Assembly: GCA_001695595.3 (NCBI GenBank)
Contig: MBPM02000003.1
Location: 1,984,001-2,048,000 of the forward strand
Length of the DNA: 64,000 nucleotides
Source: Plasmopara viticola
Taxonomy: Eukaryota; Oomycota; Peronosporomycetes; Peronosporales; Peronosporaceae
Direction of reading: 5' to 3'
Below, in pieces: positions 23,222 to 35,800 of the stretch; within the stretch, counting starts at the first letter, position 1, and each line of letters opens with the position of its first letter. The translations under genes and the position numbers were made by a program. A model generated the notes under the pieces. The model saw only the letters and a list, made by a program, of their open reading frames with translations, was not told the DNA's origin and ran no database searches.

Positions 23222-23778
23222 AGCCGCCCGCTCCCAAGCCTGTTTTGCTCTTTCATTACTGCACGATGGACACGCTCGCAATGCACTCTTCTGAGATTGG
23301 CATGGCTCGACTATCGGGCCCACCCAGTATCAAGTTAGGTAGGTGAGGCTTGCATTGCGACGACAGCGCTGACTCGAAGGACTGGCTGGGCCTACGTACT
23401 GAATTAATTACATTCACAGGCAGTCGTTACGTGCGTCTATGCATGCCAACCCAGTCTGTCCGGTTCAAGTCAATCGGGCAGCACTGCAGCTGTATTTGCA
23501 CGAGGAAAGAAAAATCATATATTTCACGCAGAGCTACCGCCTCTATCCCAACAAAGCGTCCAAGTGCCCTCTTTTTTGTTTTTTATGTCACTTCAAGCGC
23601 ATTGCCCAAATGTCGAGCGAAACTGACTAGTGGTGAAAGGCGCAGTACAGTGTACATAGCCCGCAAAGACCTCTCTAAGTGCCTCATCCGTTGTTGCTAA
23701 AACTTCCGGACCAAATGTGTAATTCGTACCCCCTCCCCGCCCCAGTGCCCACTATTCTTTACCTCCTAAACCCATTGA

Positions 23779-26700
23779 ATGGGGGTGCGGAAAATGACGG
23801 AAACGCGAACGCCCGTCGCCCAAACTATGGACTTGCCCTTGCACGACGAAAGTAGCGACGAGAGTGGGTGTGACGACTGGGGCGCCGAGGACTGCGACTG
23901 GCGCATGTCGAGCACGTCCGAGCCCGAAACGCGCTTCTCGCTCGGCGAACTGCCGCTCAAAGTCCGTGACTCGGTCTTTCGCAATGTTACGAACCCACCA
24001 AAGAAGACGAAGGAACGGTCGAGCACCATCGATACGACGCGCACGTCGTCCACGGGCTCGACCCCACGCGATTCCGTGCTTTGTACCAAAACACGACAGG
24101 AACTCGAGCAGGTGGACAAGTTTCGGAGGTTTTGGGACGAAAAGCTTCGGCTTGCGACGGCACGACTGGCCGACCCGACGCGACAGCCGAAGCACGTGCA
24201 GGACGACGTCTTTGGCTTGCTGTTGAAGCTCTACGCGCATCAGGACGTGATCCAAGACTTGTACACCACGTACGACGCCAATGCGGCCGAGTTTGAGTAT
24301 TACATTCCCCAGCTCTGCACCTTTTTGCTACACGGCAATTACCCCAAGCAGCACCAACTCGAGTGTTTTCTAATGTCCAGAAGCGGCGAGTCGTTGCCAT
24401 TTGCGCATCGTTTGACGTGGTTCCTCCGCTCCTTTTGCAACGATGCGAAAGAGTATCACTCGGATTACTTGCATCTCACCGCGCCAGCTGGACCCGATAC
24501 TTCCGATGTGCTCTCAGCGATCAGGATGCGCGCAGGGGTGCCAGCCTTGCTCATGAATCAAGGCCTTTGTGCCCAGGAAGTGTCAGCAGCGTCACCGCTT
24601 AATGTACACCAGAGACGAGCACTTTTGTTCCCAAGTGATACGAATTTCGACTCGTTTACGACCAATGAAGCGTTTGCGGATCATTTGCTTGCTAAGCGCG
24701 ATTCGTTGCAACACGAGGCTCGGATATACGAAGGGAGTACACAGCAACTGCAGCTCTTCCAGCAGACGCCGAGGTTTGTCGAAGCGCTGACGGACTTGGC
24801 GGATGACCTAATTGGGGCGCCGCGGACTCAGCGGAACAATCAATTACGCAAAGGGTTGACGGGCATTCAAGCCCAGATGCTGCCTTCTGATGTGATTTAC
24901 TTGCCGATTGGCAACGCGTACCATCGAGTCAAACGCATTCAAATTGACGAGTGCTTTACATTTTCCACGAAGGAAAGAGTCCCGTATTTCCTCTGTGTCG
25001 AAGTCCTTGATTATTCCGTTGCGTCGACTACTGGAGCGGCAAAAATGCAGCGAAAGAGACGGAGATCCAGTCACCAAGCACGTGTCTTTTCTCTCCAACT
25101 TCCATTTGAAAATCCTGGCGCGGAGCTGAAAGTATCAGCCGACGACTCACCAGTGTCTAGCAGTACGTACTCGGAAAGTGAGCCGTCGCCGACGTCTTTG
25201 CGAGAATTGAATCAATGTAAGAAAGTGGCAGATTTAACTGGAGTATCGGTGGAACATTTGGATGTTAAAGAAGGAAACAATGAGAACAAAGGTGAGATTG
25301 AAGATGGGGTTCGAAGAGGTTTGAAGAATGCGCGAGTTAATGAAGAGTGTCTTCTCGATGATAAAGATCGACAGGAACGATTAGGCCAATGGAACTTGCC
25401 ACAGTCTCATCGACGCAGCAGCAGAAAGTTCTCTTCGAGCGCGTTGGCTCAATCTCGAGACAATTTTGACGATTTTTACACGTCGTGGTCTTCGAAGATG
25501 GCGGAGCAAGAAGCGGAGGATTCATTTAATAACTGCCAAGCACACCGCATGCAGCAATCGCAGGTCAAATGTAGAAATGAAAGTGGGCTCAGTGAAAATG
25601 ATACTGACAATAATGTTGCGTCGGAGTCGCTGAACTCGACATGTCCGGACTCGCCGCCAGTTGCCAAGAGCGCTATAAGAGAAACGAGCGCGAAATCGCC
25701 ATTGTTATTGCAAACGGCCCAGCCAAAGGGCCAAAGCGACTGCCAGTTTGAATGCCACGCTGAAACTGCAGCAACTAAGAATGAACCCGCCAAGGTCGAG
25801 TCGGTGAAGCCAGAGACTGGCGGTATATTCGCTTCACCGGCCAAGGCTGGACATTGCTTTTCGATTTTTTCTAAAAAGCCTACGGAATTGTTTTCACCTT
25901 CTTCTCATCCAGACGAAAATTCTGTCTCGGGTGATGAGCAACCAAAGCAAAATGGAACGATGCTTGCCGCTTTATTTGCAAAAATGCTGCAAGAAAAAGC
26001 AGAAATGTCTGTCCAGGTCGCAGAGGACTCGATTGCATCATTGATCCCGCTTAAGGCGAGTACAGCAGGCGTTGCAGATAATGCAAGCAAGATGAAAGAA
26101 GGAAACCTCAAGGCACTTGAATTTATGGACAAGGACGTTCCGACATCTGGGACTTCGCAAAAGGCCAGTGAAGCCCGGGTTTCCGTCGTTCTCGAGGCAG
26201 AAGAAGGAGACGCAGAGGATACGGATTCAAACGGATGCTTGTTCTCGGACGAAGAAAATTCCACGTTCGAACCTGAGCCCTCTCCTGCCAGACAGCCCGC
26301 TACTTCATTTGTATCGCTGTTTTTCCGAAAGCCGGCTCCAGTGTCGGTTGACGCTGAGATAGGTAATGCCACAAAGGCATCTGAAAGCGCAACTCTATCT
26401 CATTTAAGTTCTTGCGCTCAAGAGACTGAGAGTTGTGAAGCTCGTGCTTCTACTGTTGAGACTGGATTAGATGCTCAAAGTATGCAACAGAGGCAACGCG
26501 ACCTTAGTGTGAGTCTCGACTTTGCGGATCCATCAGCGTGGAAAGAAAAGTTTGACTTGGACGATAGTCTGACAAACAACGAGCCGAATTTTGGATTGAC
26601 AGACTTGAATCTTGTGGAAGACGAGGTGGATGAAGAGATGCGTGAAGTGTGTAGAGAGGAGGAGCCTATGATTGTTTTTCGTGAGCACTGGAGTGAGAAG

Positions 26701-27608
26701 GAAGCGCGAATTCGCCGTGAGTCACCATTCGGAGAGCATCCTGGATGGCGCCTTCTTCCTGTCATTGTCAAAAGCAACGACGATTTGCGTCAGGAGCAAT
26801 TTGCGGCGCAGTTAATTGCCCAGTGTGACCGGATTTTTCGCGAGTACTCACTTCCTCTTGCTTTAAGGTGCGTTTGCTACGACAATGCTGCTTTTTATCA
26901 AGTCTAACGATCTTTTTATTTATTAGACCCTACAACGTGATTGCTACGTCTGCAAAAACGGGTTTGATTGAAGCGGTTCCTGACACGGCGTCTCTTGATT
27001 CACTCAAACGCAACGATCCAGCTTACACTTCTCTTTTAGACTTCTATACCCGACTTCATGGTGACATTGGGTCGTCCAACTTTGCTCGAGCGCAGCGAAA
27101 CTTTGTGGAAAGTCTTGCTGCCTATTCAATCGTCTGCTACGTGTTTCAGATCAAAGATCGCCACAATGGCAATATTCTAGTCGACACGGACGGGCACGTG
27201 ATTCACATTGACTTTGGCTTTTTGCTAACCAATAGCCCTGGTAGCAATTGGAACTTTGAGCGCGCTCCCTTCAAGCTCACGGATGAGTTTGTCGAATTAA
27301 TGGGTGGTCCCCATAGCTCGACATTCCGATACTTTCGCTCGCTTTGCATCCGTGCGTATCTAGCGCTGCGTCACAATATGGATCAGATCGTGCTACTTGT
27401 CGAGATGATGCTTGTGGGAAATGCCGACTTGCCATGTTTTGCTGGAGGCAAGAAAACGGTGATTGAGGGCCTTCGTGCGCGGCTCAAGCCAGGCGCTCGT
27501 ACGGGCGCGTGCCAAGTCTTTGTAAACCAACTGATCGACCAATCCATTAACAATTGGCGGACACGTTGGTATGACAAGTATCAACGAGCTTGTCTTGGCA
27601 TTCTATAG
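23779..27608 (+). CDS. phosphatidylinositol 4-kinase, type III beta (PIK1) class
   Basis: Phosphorylates phosphatidylinositol at the 4-position, supplying PI4P at Golgi and related membranes. Exons 23779-26867 and 26927-27608; the 59-bp intron (GTGCGT...TTAG) interrupts the kinase domain, and the join restores the frame (LALR|PYNVIA). The product is 1256 residues. Residues about 115-230 match the helical accessory (lipid-kinase unique) region, with FEYYIPQLCTFLLHG at 182-196. A long Ser/Glu-rich, low-complexity middle (about 430-960) is likely disordered. The catalytic domain starts near 985: VIVKSNDDLRQEQFAAQ is the family's ATP-binding block, DRHNGN (1107-1112) is the catalytic loop and DFG (1125-1127) the metal-binding motif. 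All are intact, so it should be active. The C-terminus (WYDKYQRACLGIL) matches the family. It converges on the folate transporter gene. Confidence 0.95.
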
Positions 27609-27910
27609 ACTAGAGGCTGCCTTACTGTCTTTTTGATTTAGTGGCTATAGCGTACAAGTTGATTTATGAACCCGTAGCTTTGCGAAACATATTGCAGTCA
27701 TTCATTACCAGTAGCACAACGTATTGTCGGAGTGGTGATCGATACAAAAGAACAACAAAATATTAGAAGCCTCTTAGTTATATAAGCACTAAAATCTACT
27801 AGATTTCTATGAGCATTCAAAGATGAACTTAAAACTTAAGAAATATGTAAAATCAATCTAAAACTTTATTGTATGTGCGACTTTTACTTTACACTTGGTG
27901 CGCCACTTCC
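27609..27910. other. convergent intergenic region
   Basis: About 300 bp between the stops of the PI4-kinase and transporter genes. AT-rich from 27740; both 3' untranslated regions must lie here. Nothing else seen. Confidence 0.6.
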
Positions 27911-29587
27911 TCAAACAACGGCAGGATTGCCCGTCAACACCACAAGTTCAGAAGGTGAGCAAGTATCCACTTGCTGGTTTTTCCGAATCGTGCCAGTGTG
28001 ATCACTGTCGTCTTCTTGATTGGCGCGAGCTGGTGAGCCCAAGTCCAACTTGTCGATCAGTTCTTCCGGGTCGGTCGATGGAATCAAAAAGAGAAAAAAG
28101 ATTGGCACTACTTTCAAAGCACTTCGCATCAATATAGCCAGCCACAAATTTTCATATTCGTCCTTGGTAATGCCCATCCAATCACAGACAAACGCGCCCC
28201 AGAACTCGCTTACACTGAACGAGAGATTCGAAATGGACATGAGCAACGCGAAGAGCGTCCCTTCAATCCCTTTTGGGCACAATTTAGCACATAGTACCAT
28301 AATCGGCATTGTTTTCAGGCGGCCAATCACATCTACCACGATGTGATCTCCCAGTACAAATGCCTTGTCTGGGATTCCAATCTTCACATTGGCACGTGTG
28401 ACCAATACAATGTCAACGAGTGACACGAGCGCTAGACACAGCTGTGCCATGAAAAAAATCACACGGAACGACACGTTGGTAAAATAAGTATTGTACAGCA
28501 CTGTCCCGGCCATTAAAAAGACAAACCCAATCGCCGAGACAGTTCCCATAAACTCGGGTGTAAAATGCAGCACATCTGTCGAAAAGAAAAACAACACTTG
28601 CGTATACGCTGGACTTACCGCATGGGAAAGAAAGACCCACAAGGCACACATCCAAACGACACGAGTGGACATGGCAGTCTTGAGCTGCCGAAGCTGCTTG
28701 GTGGCCGATGACACAAAGTCGCGCTTACTCAACGTACTCTTGGACTCTTCCATATAGATCGAGAAGAGTAACGTTGTCATGGGACCCAAAGCTGCGGCAC
28801 AAAAGACCCCACGCACACCCAAAGTCGCCGTTGCGAGACCAGAGAGACTCGCACCGAGCATCCCACCCCAAGACGTGGCTATCCAGGCCAAAGATTGTAA
28901 ATCATTGGCCCCATTTTCGGGATCAAGTCTTGAAATCTCGACGACTTTGGCATCAATGACGACGTCAATCACTGCTACTGCAAGACTTTGCAACATGAGC
29001 ATGAGCACTGCCATGGCCGGCGTCGTGACAAGATCCGGCACGGCCATGATGAGCGTTGCCATCGTTTGCAAGAGACTGCAGAGGAGAATGTACGACTTGC
29101 GATGGTAGCCAAACAATGGCAAACTATCCGAAAGAATGCCGTAGATGGGTTTGACTCGCCACGGGACTTTGATAATCATGTGCAGCAATTGCGCCTCAGT
29201 TGGCTGCATCCCCAAATGGTCTTTGAAATAATAATTCGTTGCCAGCGCCGTAAAGCTCGCAAAACCCTGCACGACATACACGACGGTACTCAGGACCAAA
29301 AACGCCGTGCCAAACGTATCGCGCAAGTGTTGCACCCAATTGCAAAATCGTCGAAATCGAGAAAGAGTCGGGTCGTCACGCACATTACCTTTTGGCCGAG
29401 GTTTGGCAATTGCAATGGAAGGAGAGTGCGCCGTTGTCGTGACGTTGGCGCTTGCCGTACTAGTGTCAGGTGAAGCTGTCGTCCCATTGTCACGCAGCGA
29501 CAAGGAGCCATGGATGGGTACGAGAGGATCGCCGCGGTCGAGTCGAGGCAACGGCTTACACGGGGACGTGGCAGTCTCGGGCCCCAT
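27911..29587 (-). CDS. folate-biopterin transporter (FBT) family protein
   Basis: A membrane carrier of the FBT branch of the major facilitator superfamily, which moves folates, pterins or related compounds. No intron. The frame is open to 29653 but the first ATG is at 29587 (MGPETATSP), giving 558 residues; the upstream codon at 29653 is TTG. The first 85 or so residues are a hydrophilic, probably cytosolic tail. The membrane part starts with FLVLSTVVYVVQGFASFTAL and contains the family blocks KPIYGILSDSLPLFGYHRKS, a DVVIDAKVVEISR segment with conserved acidic residues, and SLAWIATSWGGMLGAS. About 12 hydrophobic segments are visible; the C-terminal 60 residues are again hydrophilic. Oomycetes have many FBT paralogues, so the substrate cannot be named. 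Confidence 0.92.
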   Translation of the reverse strand: MGPETATSPCKPLPRLDRGDPLVPIHGSLSLRDNGTTASPDTSTASANVTTTAHSPSIAIAKPRPKGNVRDDPTLSRFRRFCNWVQHLRDTFGTAFLVLSTVVYVVQGFASFTALATNYYFKDHLGMQPTEAQLLHMIIKVPWRVKPIYGILSDSLPLFGYHRKSYILLCSLLQTMATLIMAVPDLVTTPAMAVLMLMLQSLAVAVIDVVIDAKVVEISRLDPENGANDLQSLAWIATSWGGMLGASLSGLATATLGVRGVFCAAALGPMTTLLFSIYMEESKSTLSKRDFVSSATKQLRQLKTAMSTRVVWMCALWVFLSHAVSPAYTQVLFFFSTDVLHFTPEFMGTVSAIGFVFLMAGTVLYNTYFTNVSFRVIFFMAQLCLALVSLVDIVLVTRANVKIGIPDKAFVLGDHIVVDVIGRLKTMPIMVLCAKLCPKGIEGTLFALLMSISNLSFSVSEFWGAFVCDWMGITKDEYENLWLAILMRSALKVVPIFFLFLIPSTDPEELIDKLDLGSPARANQEDDSDHTGTIRKNQQVDTCSPSELVVLTGNPAVV

Positions 29588-29812
29588 AAGAGTATGAACA
29601 GTCAGTCCAACTGGCTCATCATCCTGATGATAGCCGCGACGAGAGGCGACCAATCACCAGCGGACTAAGTTCACCAGCAGTACCAGGTTGGATGCAGCTT
29701 TTCATACTATTCTCTTTGCAAGGTTTTGGCTCCCTTTTTGTTTTTTCTTTAAAAGTCAAAAAGCAAGTTGAACCTAAAATAAGTACATTATATAAACACA
29801 TCGCAACACAAT

Positions 29813-32800
29813 CTAGGTCGTAAGGTACTGATCCAACGACTCGCCCGAAATGTCTTCAATCTGCTTGATCACGCGATGGCACGTCTGCTCGACCTCTTTG
29901 TTCGTGTCTTCCATAAGCTCTGCCAAAAATGGAATACTCTCCGGTAGCATGGCCAGAAACTCGTCGCCAATCACTTGGTAGCACTTTTCGACCGTCACGA
30001 GCGCCGCGAGACGCACCAACGCGCTCTCCTGCCGCGATTTCATGAGCACTGCGTAGTGCAGTGGTTTCCACAGCAAATCGCTCTTGGCAGCCCACGCCAA
30101 ATGAGCGAGACAAGGCGCCACAGTGTCCAATACCAATCCGCGCAGCGTTGAGTCAACCTGCACGATGTCCAGCACGTCCACCAATGGCGTCAACACCACG
30201 TCAAACTGTTCCTTTTCAATAAATCCATCCTGGTCGTGCTTGAAACAACCGTCCAGCGCACGCACTACCGTACTGAGCAGCAACACGTTCTGGTCGCGCT
30301 CTTTTTGCGCCTCAGTCGCACCCACCTTTGGCTTCTTAGCCACCGGTGCGTCCTCGGTTGCAAAAAAATCATCTCCGTCGCTGTCACTGTCCTCAATTGC
30401 CCGTGACGGTCTTTGCAGCAAAACTTTTCGACTCTCACAGAGCGCCAGCGTGATAAATTCCAACATGTGTGCGTAGTATGGCACAAAAATGCCACGCAAA
30501 TGCTCGGACAGCGTCACGACTAGCTTGAAAAACGAAATCCAGCGCGACCGATCGTTCCCGATCTCCAACGACCCAACGCGTGCCTGCGCCCACTCAGCAA
30601 GCTTCAGAAACAGCGGTTTGAGCTGCTTTTCACTTAATTTCAAGACAAATTGTACCAGACATTCCAGCACTTCATTCTCAACCTTGTCAAGGTCCTTAAG
30701 CTTGGACGCGTGGACGCGTCGAGCATCCAAAGCTGTCACAAAAAAGCGTGCAAACGACGACAAGTGCTTTCGAATAGCAGCCGAGTCCAACTTGTTCACG
30801 ACAAGGCCAACAACGGCAAAGAGACGAGTCACACTCGTGTCACTTGCAAGCGTCAGCACATGCTGATACGCGCCAAACAAGGTGGGAAGAAGCTGCCGCA
30901 ACTCGACGTGGTTGCACAGGTTTACAAAGCAACAATCGACAGACATCAACACTTCTGCATTTGTTGGTGTAGTAGAAAGCAGAGACGGGGTCAAGAGTGC
31001 ACGTACGACAGCGGACAAATACGGTCCCAAGAACTGAGGAATCTTGTCGGTAAACACCTCGAGGGCAGCCATCAGGCATTGCAGCACCGATTTGGTCCCT
31101 CCACTACTGTGAGAAGAGGAGCAGTACGCAATGCCACTAAGTAATTTTGGAAAGAATCTTGGTAGAAATGGAAACACGACAGGTCCCACTGCGCGACAGA
31201 TCGAAGACAGGCATACGAATGCACAGCCAAACAAGTGTAACGTCATGGAAGGAGCGTTGGTGACATTTTGATCGACGTACGTCACGATGGTTGGAATGAT
31301 TGGTTGAAAACGCTTGACATGACTGGTAGCAAAATTGCGGGCGAGAATATCGACGCTGAGAAGTGCCGTCTGGATGTTCACACTATTCTCAGAGCCCTCA
31401 GAGTTCTGAAGAATCGAATCAAACTCTTCCAACATGTCGATGAACAACAGCACTTCGCCCGACGAAAGCGAATCGCGTTCCTCTTGCAGACGTTCATTGA
31501 AAAGCTGCATCGCCTTCTTGCGCACAAGACTATTGTCGTGGTGCAGCAGTTCACTGATGAGGGCGACGAAGCCAGGCGTCGACAAAAGTTGCTGCAGAGC
31601 CCCGAGAATCTCCATGGAATCCGAAGCTAACGACGTCCAGAACCCGCTCTCGTCGTCATGGAGAGACTGCTCTCGAGCGACACGTCGGAAATACAGCAAG
31701 TCAAGCTGAGCCAGCATCAAGTAATTGTGCTGCAATGCATTTGTCTCCTCGTCATCGGTGGCCTGATCACGTTCATTCTCATAGCTGATGATTTTGTAAT
31801 GCAACTCACGAGCGCGTAAATGAGCTGCCACAAATTTCACAAGAATCGAGTTTAATTGACGACAAAGTTCGGTCGACTTGACCAGCCGCTCATCAAACAC
31901 AAAGCGTTCGTACTCCACATCGTCTTCATCCTCATCAATCTCGTCTGTATCGGTCTCAGCCTCTTCCGCCACGTGAGGAAGCAAATCGCGCGCCATACGG
32001 ATAGTCATCACTAGCGACGATATTTGTTCAGCACAGTCAAAGCCAAAGCACAAGCTGTGAGCAAAATGGATCCGCTCGCGCTGTCCATCTGGGTCCTCAT
32101 CCAGAGCAGCATATTGCAGCACCGTCACTACATAGTACGGCAAAAGATTACTTCCAAGAGCTTTCACCACAACTTTAGACAACGCCTCCCGCTTGCTCTT
32201 GGGGATCCGATGAAAGGCATTCACAAACAAAGCAATAAACTGCTGAGGGGTGAGTGGCGCCGTGGCTTCGTGGCTTTTTGCCACGACAATGTGTGGAACC
32301 ACCGCCTTGATGATGGTTTCAAGCACGTAAAACGAATACTCGTCGTCTTGACGAACTGAGTCAGCACTGACAAAGCTCAGAATCTTGTCTAGCGATGCTA
32401 GCACACTTACAGGATGCAACTTCACAAGCGAACTAATGAAAAGCAGGGCTTCATTACGCGTTTGCGGAGAGGATGTACGGCTCAAGCACGTCAGCGTATG
32501 CTTCACCAAGTATTCAGGCTTCACTGTCACGGCATGCTTCGTGCCCTTCTTTAAACATTTCGTGGCTGGTAGTGTAAATGCGACACTGACTTCGCAGACA
32601 CGACGCAGACAGCCCAAAAGGACCTGCAAAGTGTACTCTGATGGACTCCGTTCCTGTTTGGGATCACAAAGCACAGCGAGCACGTCGCACAAAGACGTAA
32701 GAAGCTTGTTCGGATCCGCATCCGGTTGCTCGTAACTTGATGCAGAACCCACTTTGAGAGCCAAAACTTCGAGAATATTATTGATATCAGAACAGTCTTC

Positions 32801-35800
32801 TTTTGGCGAAGACAATTGCTCACTCAGCAATTGCACAAAAATGCTGTAACTAATGGGTAACCTGTTGAAACACGAAATCAAGTTTGAAGCCAGAGGTCCA
32901 TCCGCGACAATTAGCAAACGAAGAACCTTGTCGACAAAACAGTAGCGAGACACGTCATCAAGCGCGCTATAGAGCTCTGGTGTCATGTTTTCTGCGACAA
33001 ATAGCTGTAATCTTTGCAACTGCAAGACAGCTTCTCTATCCGTGCGTAAAACAGCAACCACCGCGTCCAAAACCTTTTTTGAAACAACGTGCTTTCCTTG
33101 TTTTGTCTTAGCCACGGCAACATTCACGTCCAAATAATGCGCAAGAAAGCCCATTAGCAACGTCTCTGTAACAGGATCATTCGCTGATTCTAAGCATCGA
33201 GCAAGGGTCTGATGGAAAAAGTCTATTGATTGCAGCCAGAGCGAAGTTTCCTTGACAGGTGCCAGTAGCTCAAGAAGCTTTACCGCGATGCTCATCTCGT
33301 CAGCACTCGCAGATGACACAAAGTCCATCAAAAGCTGGTAAAAAGACGAGCAATTTTCCTGGGCACTGTATGTGCCACAAAGTGCCAGTACTGAGTTGGC
33401 ATCCATTAGAATATCCTGCTTAGCTTCCAGAAAAAACTTTGACACCTTGAGATGAGTTTTCAGATCAGCAGACTTGGACGCTTCAACAGCATTACTGGAC
33501 GATACAACCCATCGGTCCAGACAGGCCACGGCGGATTGGCGGACAATCTTGTTCGGATCTGCTAGTGCGACCATTACAACTGGGACAATGTGAACAAGCG
33601 GTCGAAGTTCGTCGTCAGCTTCAGTATACGTAAAACCTTCAAGCACTGCAGAAATGACGTCCAAAGAGCGTGTCTTAGCCAAAACACTCAACACGTCAGA
33701 AGCTGGCGTGGGTTTTGTGACAAGGCGAGCCATTGTCGGCAACAATTGTGCTTCCAAGTCTTCCTTTTGAAATAGCTCTATTAAACAGTTTTGGATGCGA
33801 TTAAATACGGGGGTGGGGCACTGCAAGAATGCTGTGACGCATTCTTCAAACTCGTCACGAGAAACACTGAACGTGTCGTATGCGATCTCCGCCAGCTTCG
33901 ACGCGATGGAAACAGCGTACACGCCTTGATCTTCAGACGCTCCACCCAGTGATACAAATTCTTTCTTCAAAAGATGCCGGAAAGATTGATCTAATAAGAG
34001 TTGTTGTTCCTTCACCTTCTTCGTTTTGAGCTTCTTCGTCGACAGAACGTCACGAGCAGCTGAGAGAACCTCAATCAGCATGCTCGTAAGAGGAACATGG
34101 TTAAACTCCGACTTCTGAGACCACCGGAGACAGAAAGGTAGTAGACCTGGCACATCAGCTGCTAATGCAACACCAAACTTCTCAGCCACTTTACCAATAG
34201 TGTCCACAACTACCTTGGGCCCACATGTACCAAAGGGATGATTCAACGCTGAGATCCAAGACCATACTATCTTCACCGAGACGACATTCTTCTTGTAATT
34301 TACGAGAGAAACGAACAAAGTCAGCAAATGCTCGTCAATTTCTCGAGACTTCACATCCCTACGAAAACTCTTCAGTGCAAAGTCAGCAACTGCTTCTACC
34401 ATGAACGCGTCTTCGCGAGACATCCATTTACGTATTGCCTGCACAATAGAAACTAGCATTTTTTTCTTCGAGCTCAAGCTAACCATCAAATCGCCAAGTG
34501 AGCTCGACACCATAAAGCTCGCAATGCGCTTGCTATCATCCAAGAGCCGACGGACCAATACATCTCCACTTGTAAGCACCTGATCCTTGCCAGTAGTAGA
34601 CCCAGCATCAGTGTCATTCATCTTTGCTAGCGACACCAAAGCCTGATACCGAATGTGTTCCGTCGGATGATCCAATGCGAGAGCTAATGACGTGTTTGCA
34701 TTTGCGTTTAGAGGCACAAAATGCGCCGAGTTAGCTACGTGCTCAAACGTTTTCGTAAGGAAATTGTTGAATTGCTTGTCACTTTTTGACTTCTTCGATT
34801 GCTTCGAGAGCATCTTGCCAACAACCGCGTCTACTTTTAACGCATTCTTTGTACCAAAAGCCACGAGAATCTGCGAAATCGCCTGTACACGCGGCTGTGC
34901 CACAGCAAAGCCTTCTTCTCGAGCGTGTTGAACCATTACCTTTACCAGCTCATCAATGTGATCATCCACAGCTGAAACGCTTTCAATCAACGCTTGGAGC
35001 AAACAAAAGTATCTATCATTCGTAGACTCCATCTGATGTATCAAAAAGACGGCCAACAACCGTACAAACTTGGCCGACTCGTACTTGGACGTCGCATCTT
35101 GTATGAAATCCACGGCGTTTTCCATATGGATCAAATATTTGCCAGCGCTGATAGACAACTGGAACGACGGCTGCGTCTGTGCCAAGAAAATGACACACAA
35201 CAACGCATTGAGCTGCGCACCCGACGGGGCGTGTTTCACGAGACTTTTTACGAGCGCATCCACTACTTTGCTCGTGAGCGTGGCTTTTGACGCCAATTTA
35301 GTCACAATCATATAAGCCGACGACTGTAATTCTGGAAAACGAGTACTCTTGAGCGCTGTAAGCAGTTGTGGAATTAACCAGCGAAGCATGGGCTCGCTCA
35401 CTTTACTTTGTTCGAGAATCTGCAGCACTATGAGCGTGTACAGAGACGTTAGCTTTGGATCACTTGCTTCAAGGCGACTCGCAGCATTAAATATAAACTC
35501 GATAATGGAAGACTCGTCAATGGCACGCTGTACAAGTGCTGCACGGAGCAATGGTGTACCCTGAGTCTTGACACCTAACATGAACTCCCACCGTGTGTTG
35601 TGAATGTGTAAGATCCGCACCATGCGGACAAACCACGTAGACTCATGATAGGCTACGATCATGGCCATAACCGCATCAACGTTGTACCGGTGCACTTCGT
35701 ACCGTCGCACAAGGAACTCGAGGACCTTGTGGGTGGCATTGAGGAGAAAGTAGGCACTTAGAGCGCTTAGCACCTTGTCGAGCGCATCGTTGAGCTCTTT

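Larger units (their letters stand above)
16246..23778. other. long gene-poor AT-rich stretch
   Basis: About 7.5 kb without a convincing gene. A minus-strand frame at 16983-16771 (KQVELLVKKFAIAALNTALD) looks vaguely coding but is short and has no ATG that I can support. A tRNA-like T-arm lies at 20201-20217 and a perfect GC-rich hairpin at 23197-23221. The last few hundred bases before 23779 must include the PI4-kinase promoter; a pyrimidine-rich stretch at about 23745-23765 precedes the start. Confidence 0.45.

Noticed and set aside
29588..29653. Longer N-terminus of the folate transporter and, likewise, of the ZIP transporter at 54636-54686
   Set aside because: Both begin at TTG codons; the next ATGs (29587 and 54635) give normal starts.
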